Source: Mastigamoeba balamuthi (taxonomy: Eukaryota > Evosea > Mastigamoebida > Mastigamoebidae). Taken from it: a stretch of 64,000 bases of DNA. The DNA lies in NCBI GenBank assembly GCA_902651635.1, contig CACRSC010000003.1:472361-536360 (forward strand), in the 5' to 3' direction. A model generated the notes under the pieces. It was not told where the DNA came from, searched no databases, and saw only the letters and a list, made by a program, of their open reading frames with translations. This document shows positions 54,525 through 64,000 of this stretch, piece after piece. Each line of letters opens with the position of its first letter. Position 1 is the stretch's first letter. Both the position numbers and the translations under genes were made by a program.

Positions 54525-55948
54525 CTGAACCAGTCTTTCTTACTAATTCTCTTTTGTCTTCTTTCCCCCACTGTAGGCCTAGTTGGTAGCATTAGCATTT
54601 TAGCCCCGCCTCGGTCTTTCATTTATTCAATGTTATTGCTGTTTCTACAAGATAGAGAGTATAATGATCACTGGCGTCACTGGTTCTGTAATACATAACA
54701 GAAAAGGTATTCCTCTCTCACTATCTGCAAAACACTTTAATTATCACCACCTCACCTCCTTCAGGCAGACCTACTTCATTTGAAGATCATAAAACAGAAG
54801 GTAAAACAGAAGGAAAAAAGCTAATCAATATAAACAGAACAACACTGGAAAAGGCACACTTGGATCAGCCAGTGTAGAGGTCATACCCATACTCCTAGTA
54901 CTACTACTTATGAACAACATTTGGCTGGCTTTCTTTGTTGTGGATACTGACAATCTGTGGGAATAGAATTACAGAATGGAAACATGAATATCTAAACCAG
55001 CATGCATCATCCAGGGAATGCATTGTCTTATCTGAGTATTTAATAGTTGTAACTGTTCCATCAGAGATCTTCCTTTTACAGTTTACAGTTTGCACTATAC
55101 AACATATGGTTCTTCAGTCTTCTTGCTCTAATAAGAAAAATAGTATGAATAAGATTGTGACGAATTCAGTGGAATATCGGCTCTGCTGGTCAGTTTATAC
55201 ATTTGATTTCATGTTAAGCAAGCCAATATCTCTGTTTTTTTTTGCTTGTATACAGGATGATTTGATTTATGATATTTCCCTTTTAGCATATGCTATCCGA
55301 AAAGACTTCTCAAAGTTCTTCTTCAGAATATCCACGTAGATTTGGAATTGGAATTGACAACGAAAACAATGAGATTTCTTGTTCCATTGGTACCTATTAA
55401 ACCTCATATATTGCTGAAATTTGAAGTAGTGCATTTCCCACTGGAACATACTCTCCAGGAGCCACCATAAATCCTTAGAAGGATCTCAAATGGGGAATAC
55501 CAGACTGGTCTGTTCACGATGCCCAGTGGAATCAGCAATTATGATCCTGCTCTGCAGAATTGGTACTCCTTTCTTTGGCCAGCTGTAGAAAGTTGTGTTA
55601 TGCTGGGATCAACCTGCTTGTTTTAAAGCTCTATAAGGTGACTCAAAGTACAATCTCTGTTTACATGGCTAAAATCACTTAAAGAACTCAAAATATCTTT
55701 GCAAAAAGGAAACAGATGTGAAATGATATTTCTACTTCTTTGCTGTTAGAGAGATCAGATTATCTGCTCAGTTGAACTGATAGGTGCTCTTTGTTGCACG
55801 TTTTTCGTGGAGATGAGCCTGGGGTGGGGGGCATTTGAAGCTTAGCACTACAGAAATTGGTTTGGGTTTGTGGGGCCAACTCAGTGGCAACTCAGGGAGT
55901 GCGGAAGTGCATGGCAAGGGCCAGAAGATGATCGGGGGGTGATCACAC
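54525..55948. other. AT-rich intergenic block, no gene recognised
   Basis: Base composition is close to even or AT-rich, unlike the first 50 kb. Frames are short and start by chance. I see no tRNA, domain or obvious repeat. The block separates the GT-B gene from the decayed coding fragments. Confidence 0.5.
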
Positions 55949-58900
55949 ATGTGCTGGAGAGTTGGTGACGTCATAAGGTGTCAGAATATGGAGATAGTCT
56001 GCGGAGTTGGCATTAGACAGATATTTTTGGCAGAGAAGCCAAACCCTGCCCATATAGGACTGATGAAGAGCAACGTCGACAACTTCTGGGGCTGGTACAG
56101 GGCTGTTGGAGATGACACGAAGCCGTTTGTGTACTGGGTGTTGAAGTGGGTGAGGAAGACGGGTCTTGAGATCCCACCAAGCCTCTGCAAGGAGATGGTC
56201 GTGGGGAAGGTGCCACTGGTATCAGCCACCCCAAAGGTGACTGGCAAGATGCCCAACAGCATGCAGCCATCAGAGGCAGTGGAGAGGGCTGCTGCCACAC
56301 TCGCTGAAGCAACATCGCTGAAGTTGGCCAAGACCATGCTGATGCCATACACCACGAAGTGGTGTCCTGTGCACATTTATAAGCCACACTGCCATCTAAA
56401 TAGCAGTTTGAGGAAAACAAAGCAGTGCAGGTCCCAATGAAGACTGAGAAGATGGGTGACTTGAAGGAGGAGAGGAAGTCAAGGCCACCCAGTAAGCCAA
56501 AGAGTAATGTCAAGTACTCAGCGCAGAGTGATGAGGATGATGAAGAGCAGAAGGACAAGCTGTGCAAGGCAAATGCCAAGAGATCACATCACCACAAGAA
56601 GAAGGATAGCACTGAGTCCCCAGGGAGTAAGAAGAAGACCACTGCTGAGGCGCACAAGCACTGAAAGATGAAGGAGAAGTCACACGGTGTTCCCATGGTG
56701 AACAGCTGCATGCAGCAGATGGACAATGATGCCAAGGTGTGCAGCATGCAGTGCTCGGGTGATCTCATCCTCTATGATCTGCACCTTGAGGACGTGAACA
56801 AGGTATGCAAGGGAGGGAAGATGCCAGACATGACTCACAAAGGGTGGCAGTTGGCGGTCCAGCTGCTGCAGAGTGATGTCATGCTGCTTATCACCACTAT
56901 GATGATGCACAATGTCATTGGTCGCATCCTTGCATGGGTGAAGAGCCACGGCAGGTGGGGTAACAGAAAGCCCCCAAACTCGTTCGACATCAACCTCGAC
57001 AAGGTCGACAAAGGCCTCATGCTGATGGACCAGACCGAGATGGCACAGTGAAATGCACAGTTGAGCATCCCTGATACCCCCCGCGAAGTCGCCAGTGGCT
57101 GTGACAGTGAAGGTGGTGACCACATTTGACTGGGTGTACCATATTTAGACACTTGTGACTAACATACTCAACAGGAGCTGTGGTCACTTGTAAAGGTGAT
57201 GCAGTGTGCTGCGAGTCAGAGGGGGAGTGGCATCTACTGCAGTGAAGGCTCCCAGATGGATGCCTGCTCAGTCTGCACAACCTCGTGAAGATCGTCCCAG
57301 TGGATGTGATCCTCAACTGGATCATCATAGAGGAGAAGTTTGATACGTGTTCTTCCTCTTTCAGTACACATGGTCTAGTAACCATTTCTGTCCAACAGGA
57401 TGCAGGTCATCACATAGAAGCATGAAGAGTTCGCAGCCAGCAATCCCTGCAGCCATACAGGTAGAGGATAAGGGCAGCGACCTGAACCTGAAGGCCACTG
57501 ACGAGCAGAAGGACTGCTTTGCTGTTAACGATGACCACAAGGAGCTGTGTCAAAGGGCATGAAGGAGCTGATGGACGACAAGGAGGATGACAACCCTGCA
57601 CCACAGGCATAAGAGACACACCATCACCACCCACTGCCCTTCTGTTGGCTCAAGAACCAACAAAGTAACGAGCAGAGGAGTCATTGTGGGGGAGGAGAAG
57701 GGCCAAGCAGGGCGGGGAGGGATGTGGTTAGATTGGAGTTCTTGTGATGAAGTCAATGGCATGAACAAGGTGTTTGTGATGCCCCCCAGTGCACATGTTG
57801 ACGAGGTCAAGGAGCTGCTTGGTGTACTCAGTGATGTCCATGATGCAGCTGCATCTGATTCCACCCATGGACATGTCCCACACTTGTGCATGGACAATGT
57901 TGTACCTCTCAATGACGAATGGGACCAAGGCATTGTGGAGGACAGTTGAGGGGACTCTCAGGCAGCTCTTCATGAACACGCAACATGTAGACCATCTTTG
58001 GCTTCTTCAGCACGATAATTGCACTCACGTGTGAGGCATGCGAGATGAAGTAGATCAAAACGGAAGAGCTATTTTGGCACAAGGGAGTGAGGGTGCACTG
58101 CCTTGCCACTCCCCATTGGTTTCTTCCTCAGGTGTAAAAATACCCAAAACATGATCAAAGTTCGATCTCGTGCCCAGCTGGCCACACAATTTCGCCATGG
58201 TGGCCATCTCCAACCACACACAGTGCCACATGCAGCTTGTGCAGAGTGCACAGAACATGTACGATGCCTGCTCGCCCAACTCGCTGCTTGTAGTTGCACC
58301 TCGGGTCCTCTATGCCCTGGGCCCATGCAGTAGCACTTGATATATCCAGGTAGCACATGCTGACTCATTTGCCACTGAAGACAGCCAACACGCACTGCCT
58401 CAAACACCTCGTGAGTGAACGTTAGGCACACAGACCTGCATTTACATGACCAGATCACCCAGAAGCTGCTAGGAACGGAACCGTCAAGACAAAGGATGGG
58501 CGGTAATGCCCAGGGCCAATGAGCTGGTGGAACAGCTGGAAGTCATCAGATAGGCTGGGGTGTGACCGAGGGTACCTTGGTGTTGTTGAAATCCATGTTA
58601 GTCAATCTGGTCCATGCACTGAGCGAGTGCAAGGTGCCGAAGGTAGTGAAGATGGGCAACTTGAGTGTGCACAGTGCACAGCATGTTGTGGTAATGCCAG
58701 GCAGTGGCATGTGCGAGAAAGTTGACTGGCATGTGAGCCACAAATGGGTGTTGATTTCTTGGGGCTATCTTTGGCCCACACAAACCATGGAGCATGATAA
58801 CAAGCTCATTCTTCATTCGTTTGATGACTGGTTCAGAGCGAACATGCCACCAGGGTGGCCACAGGTGGTCATGCTCCACCAAACACTGCATGTGCTTCTT

Positions 58901-60937
58901 GCACAAGGCAGTGCATGCAAACGTTCAGCACTTCACACGAACCACTTCACGGGCTGCCTCGCCATTGGGCTCCTGGGGATGCCACCTATGAGTTCAGGAG
59001 CTCACATAGCCTATGCCCTCTACTCTCGTATGACCAACAACCACGTGCAGTGTGCTACCTTGTTCTCGCCACTCACAATCATGGGTCACACATCAGATTG
59101 ATCAGACAGTGTTGTTGCGCCTCCAACAGAACTTCACTCCCTCCATCGTCAAAGAGTTCTTCCTCACAGTCAGCATGATGTACGTGAACCCACCTCTTGG
59201 ACTGCATCAACTTGTGCACTCTCGGATGCCACTCTGCCGGTTCTTCGCTGCCTCTTCTCAGATGATCGAGTTCGTCAGCCCCCAAGCATTGCAGCACTCA
59301 CTGGCCATCAGGGTAGGCAACCTCACGTTCAAGCCACCACAAGTGACTGCCTCACGAGAGGTGATCATCTCTGCACGAGTACAAGTCATTAACAAGTGTA
59401 TCACGAAGGTTCCTGTGTTCACAAGTGACAGTCGGAGGTGTGGTGCAATTGTCGACCCTTGAAGCTTCTTCTCTGTGAGCACACTGGTGCTCGTTTCTGT
59501 GCCCTTGTCAATGTTGCAGCCTGTGGGGGAAAGTACGGGTGGTGCCATTACGTCAACTTTGTCCAGGTGACCAAGGGTGTACACTGTCTCACCCTTTCAG
59601 TACTCGTTTTAAGCATGATGGGTTCTCCAACTGCATCAAGCTCTGCCCTGTCCTCTTTGTCATCCAGATTGGTCCGCACAAGCCGAACTACAGCACTCTG
59701 GATGTTCTCAGGCCATGGCTAACTGACACTCAGTCCATCATTGATAGTGAGACCATCACAATCAGAGATGGGAAGGAGTATTTCACAGTCCCATTCCATG
59801 TGATGCTCACTTGTGATAGTGAGGCAATGTGAACGATGTTCAACATCACCCCTGTCTCCACTAAGTTGGGCATGTGTCATCTGTACAGCCACTCATGATA
59901 CTAACGGACCTGCTCCACTACGTGACAACTGCACCACTGACTGCACACTTGGTCATGTCGGTCCCCTGTGTCTCCTGTTGAAGTCGTGGCTTGACATGCT
60001 GCCATGTCTGCTGCACATTGTCGAGAGTTTCAGCCGTTCACTGGCCAAGTTCGTCCCTGAGAGGGCTCCTCCCATACCTCTTCACCAAGTTAGAAGACAG
60101 TGCTCAGGCAGCAGAGGATATGATGTTTGTATAGCCCCAGAAGCACAGCATGCACTTCTTCTGGGTTAAGAGGCCATGTCATGATACTTTCAGCATTGAT
60201 GGTCAGTCATCTGCACTGCTGTTCGAGACTTTCAAGGACACGATTACCACCACACAGAACATCGTTGATATGGTATCGATTCCCGAGGTCTGCAACACCA
60301 TCACAGAGGCCTGCCACATTGTTCATGACACTTGGAACCTCTTCTGTGCCCTCCACATATGGAAGATCCCAGACTCGGACAACAGAGTTCTCCGTGACCA
60401 TGTGCAGGGGCAATGGAGAACTGTGCAAGGATCGGGACCAAGTGGGTGATGATGATCCGGGGTGGCCACATCAATGCCTCTGACTACACACACTTTGTCG
60501 TGCACCACCATTCCAACATGCTTCGTGCACAGCTGAGAGGCACCATCATCACTCATGGTCTCGCAGTGCACAGCTCTGCCTTGTTGGAGACTGAGAACTG
60601 CCTTAAGAAGTAGTATGCTTCCTGACCCCCCCCACCTCACTCAAGTCACTACAGTTGGGCAACGAGCACGACATGTGGTAGGGCGCTCTCAGACTATGAC
60701 ATCGGTACTGTTACCACAGGTTCCTCATGTGGTATGTCAACTATGTGTCTCCGTCCCCAGTCTGGCCCATGTCTCCTCTCCACTATGGAATGAAGTGCCT
60801 CAAGCACTCTATCAACCTTGCAATTAACGGCCACTGTGCTGTCACACTGGAGGGCATCCCATTGGCTCGCGCAGTCAGAGTAGCTGATCCTGTTGACAAA
60901 GCAGTTGTCATTGAGGAAATTCGCGAGTTGCTCTGAC
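55949..60937. other. Block of broken coding fragments, old mobile-element fossil of unknown family
   Basis: Many short frames on both strands have protein-like composition yet no continuous gene and no splice pattern. Examples on the plus strand are QIFLAEKPNPAHIGLMKSNV near 56020, a Lys/Ser-rich acidic stretch near 56450-56660, MHNVIGRILAWVKSHGRWGN near 56910, and QNFTPSIVKEFFLTVSMMYV near 59130. Minus-strand coding-like text occurs near 57730-57980 and 58070-58900. GC content and codon use differ from the flanking host genes. The family could not be identified; it looks broken in many places and old. Confidence 0.4.
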
Positions 60938-61514
60938 CCCTCCCGACCCCTGACCCCAGATACTTCTTGCTTCAGAGTCAACAGACTTAATGTTCTCTCA
61001 GCTATATTTCTCTGGATCATCTAGAACTCCAATGTTATCTTAATTATTTGATTGATATGAGTTCCAATTGTGGTTTGCTGTCAAAACAAAGAAGAGTAAA
61101 ATAGAAATACACTGAATCAGCCACTGAATTTGATGAAACAAAACTGTTTACAATTATATTCACTGCAGAACTGGCCCAGGAACTCGAGAAAGAGCTCTTG
61201 TGAGCAGTAAATATTGTTGTTTTTTAATTATGAAGGAATGGATATTAGCAAGAAATAAGGCACTCACTTCTAGTGAAAGGAAGTCACACATTCTGAATTC
61301 TTGTAGCATGGTCACATTTCCTATTTGACATCTCAACATTTACAAATCGAATCATTGTTTGCAACACTCTTCATTGCTGTCTCAAGTGCAAATGAGATTA
61401 GTTCAGAAGTGACAGTGTCAGCATCAGCACAGGAAGAAAATGCCACAGTCTTCCATCAATACCCATATTACTGTAGAAAATATAAGAAATCAGGTTGAAT
61501 GCACATGCTATATT
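60938..61514. other. AT-rich intergenic, 3' side of the fucosyltransferase gene
   Basis: No coding signal is recognised. It lies downstream of the minus-strand GT10 gene and should hold its 3' UTR. Several A/T runs occur (TTGTTGTTTTTTAATTATG) but no single polyadenylation signal stands out. Confidence 0.45.
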
Positions 61515-63889
61515 TCACGTTTTTACATGTTTGTTCATTTGATGCAATCTGAATCTGAGTGAGTAACAAGAGGAAAATAGTGATACGAACGCTATTCCAC
61601 GTAGAAAAGGAGCTCGAAATCTGTCAAGGTATTCATAGGATGGTCCAGGAGTGTCCTTCTCACACGAGTTTTCATATTGTGTGTTGTTTGAACCTGTTGG
61701 TTGTTCAACAACACCTCGAAGGTCTGAGAGAAACTCATCTGGTAGATCAGTGTAACTTGCAAGAATATCAAAAAGACTGAAGTCTCTTGGCATGGCAAGA
61801 ATTTGTGCTGTGCATGATATTCCAAATATGCAGTTGATTGCTGGATGAAGCATTTTCTCATAGAATGTCCTGTTGATGAAGACTCCAAATATCTCCAGTC
61901 TTTGAAGTCCTACATCTGGAAGCAGATGCCCACTGGTCATTAGATGACCTATTTCTTCATCCAGACGACCAACAATTTCTGCTTTCTGTCCAATAACAAT
62001 AATGGCTCTATGCCTCTGAAGCAACTCCTCCAAAAACAAGAGCTCCCATCTCCATCGAGAAGGAGGAATTCCAACATCAATGTTCCTCTTCTGAATATAG
62101 GAGGCAGCCCACACACGTGTACAGTTGTAATCATAGGCTCCATTAAATGAGGAATTAACTGTGACTATATGCTGTTGTAGTTCAGGATTCCATTTGCGAA
62201 CAGATCCAAGAGCATTGTTCAGTGCTGTTATATTTGTAGTATCCCATACAAATGATACAACTATTGGTAGGGCTGGATCCCAGGAATCCAGACAATCATC
62301 TGGCAATGCAGTTGTACTAACCCCATCTTGCATAAGCTTGTCTTTTGCTTGTAGTGCAGCATGAGAAACCCAGCATCTCCAATCAACTCCAGCACACCGA
62401 GCATCCTGCAGATAGTTGACAAACTCTGAATTAAGCTGCTCAGGATGGCCTCTCCATGACAGCATTGCATTATATAGTGTATCGTTGTCTGCTATAACAT
62501 GCAAGTACTCTGCGAGTCTTCGTGGAGTTGGAAAGGGACGCACGTCCACGATACTGTTGTCAGCTGGAATGAATTTCCTCATGTTGCGAGCACCATAAAC
62601 CACAGGAACCCCACCCCATTCGAGTGTTCGCCAATACTTCTCTGACATGTAATCCAAGCAGCGACTGTTTTCGAAGGCTAGATAAAACTAACTGTTGCAT
62701 GAGATGAAAGCTGGGAAGACTGTAAGAGTCACCTTGAAATTTGAGATGTTGTTCTCAAAAGCCATTCCTTTCAGAGGCATAATGGGTGCATTGTTGAGGC
62801 ATGGACCAGCACTATAGACATCAATCCACTTCATCAGTTCCTGAATGTACTGCTTTCGAAAAGGATATCCGCAATTTCCAGATACCCAGAGTACTGAAGG
62901 ACTGAGGAACTGTGTGAGACTTGATTGTCAGAGAATTATGTTTGATAGCACTATGCTTTGCGCTGGTGTGCAAGAGGAGCAGGCTTTGAGTATGTGCTGG
63001 CACTCCCACGAGTATATCCCAGGCCACAACACGGGAAGTCTCTGGACCTGCATTTCGTTGTCAATCACACTGAGATGTTCAGCAGAGGCTTCAAACATAT
63101 ATGTGCACGAGATGTTCACAGGAGGATACCACAATCGCCCTGGGTGCACTGCATAAAACGTCAGGAATAACAGCCTGAGATGAGTACGAAACTCGGTGGC
63201 TCCCTTGTCAAGACAATCCGGGGCAGCACACTGGCAGGAGGAATTGATGCTCTCGGAACAGGTGGATACAATGGGTTCATGATGGCCACATCGGCGTCCT
63301 GGACCGTCTTTGTCGACGTAACAAAGAGCCTGAGTGAGGTGCCCGAGTTTCTGAGTTTTCGGAATTTTGCGGTCTGCATTTGACACGCCCATTGGGAGTG
63401 CCACCTGTCTTGACTGCACTTTCAAAAGGAGACGGGCTTTCGTAGGAGGGGAGGGGGATGGTACGGTGTTCATTCTGTTTGGAGAACTGAAGGATAAAAA
63501 AAAATAGTGAAACAAAGAGGACGGAACTGGGGGAACATACGTTTTGTTGTGGCCGAGGTGGCAAACGAACTCAGCCGGGAACCAGTACTTCCCGTTCAAC
63601 ACGCGAAGCACGCGTGGCCACGGAGCGTTGGGATCCCACTTGAGCGCCCCCGAAGCCGGCGCTGAGGTGTTAACGACCTGCAGCCCCGCACGCAACGCGA
63701 GAACCGTTATCGAAACGAAAAGGCGAGATGGGGACCCACGGTATTGTTGTGCAGAGTCGCAGCAGGAACCCTGGTGCTGGGCGCCTCAGCTGCCTGAAAC
63801 AGGAGGAACAGCACTGCGATGGATACGACACCGGCGACGGCCCGGAGCAACGTCGCCGGGCGGATACCGGGTATGCGGACCAGACGCAT
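61515..63889 (-). CDS. GT10 fucosyltransferase with extra C-terminal domain
   Basis: ATG 63889 (MRLVRIPGIRPATLLRAVAG) gives a signal anchor (VVSIAVLFLLFQAAEA). Exon 2 (VVNTSAPASGALKWDPNAPW) follows GGGGCTGCAG. The GT10 core spans an intron: SGNCGYPFRKQYIQELMKWI, DVYSAGPCLNNAPIMPLKGM, then FYLAFENSRCLDYMSEKYW and RTLEWGGVPVVYGARNMRKF, IPADNSIVDVRPFPTPRRLA, the standard alpha-1,3-fucosyltransferase acceptor and GDP-fucose site. After the GT10 end, about 270 residues continue in the same exon (PIVVSFVWDTTNITALNNAL, ELLFLEELLQRHRAIIVIGQ) and are not part of the family. They resemble a GT-A-like fold but lack a clear DxD. N-glycan or cell-surface fucosylation in the Golgi is likely. Codon use is AT-rich. 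Confidence 0.85.
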
Positions 63890-64000
63890 CGCTTGAGTGG
63901 TAGAATGCTATTTACGGCCAGATATTCGGGCGGGATCGCAGATCCCATTGGTCCTCATGGGCGGCGCCTGCCGGAGCTGTCCAAGCGGGTTCCTAGAGAT

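Overview
The window is nuclear DNA of a GC-rich, compact, intron-containing unicellular eukaryote. The coding content is eukaryotic: CAF-1 large subunit, NUP54, the splicing factor CWC25, the gamma-secretase subunit APH1, a DHHC acyltransferase and F-box/RCC1 proteins. Introns are GT-AG and often tiny (about 28-60 nt). AATAAA hexamers sit just after three stop codons. Three genes point to centrioles or cilia: a CEP192/SPD-2-like ASH-repeat protein, a KATNAL2-type katanin and a CIBAR/FAM92-type BAR protein. The organism is therefore probably a flagellated protist. I cannot name the lineage from sequence alone.

Layout. 0-9 kb: a degenerate tRNA-like element, one unrecognised gene, the large ASH-repeat gene, a class-II-like tRNA and two inverted copies of a dispersed repeat. 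9.5-14.2 kb: an MFS transporter, a small multi-span membrane protein and NUP54. 14.5-19.7 kb: tRNA-Arg(CCT), then a minus-strand block coding a CBM20-RCC1-F-box protein that runs into a trehalose-synthase-type GH13 enzyme and may form one protein with it. 19.9-30.3 kb: KATNAL2, CWC25, an intronless membrane-anchored UDP-GlcNAc 2-epimerase, a Sel1-repeat protein, CIBAR and APH1. 30.5-35.5 kb: a CH-LIM protein and CAF-1 p150 fired from one 168-bp divergent promoter. 36.3-46 kb: a secreted GH5 glycosidase with four Cys-rich modules, a PAP2 phosphatase, a candidate cysteine protease, a DHHC enzyme, a TMEM86/YhhN protein and an unrecognised protein with a duplicated domain. 46-51.6 kb: a pRiA4b-ORF3/MYND/TPR fusion, an assembly-type duplication at the single N, and a large diverged inverted repeat around an ARM/HEAT-like exon. 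51.9-64 kb: two Golgi-type glycosyltransferase genes flank an AT-richer block of broken coding fragments of unknown family.

Themes. Carbohydrate metabolism recurs: CBM20, a TreS-like enzyme, secreted GH5, UDP-GlcNAc epimerase, a double GT-B enzyme and a GT10 fucosyltransferase with an extra domain. The epimerase and the TreS-like gene look bacterial in family and are candidates for transfer. GC content falls clearly from about 53 kb onward, inside the first of the two glycosyltransferase genes.
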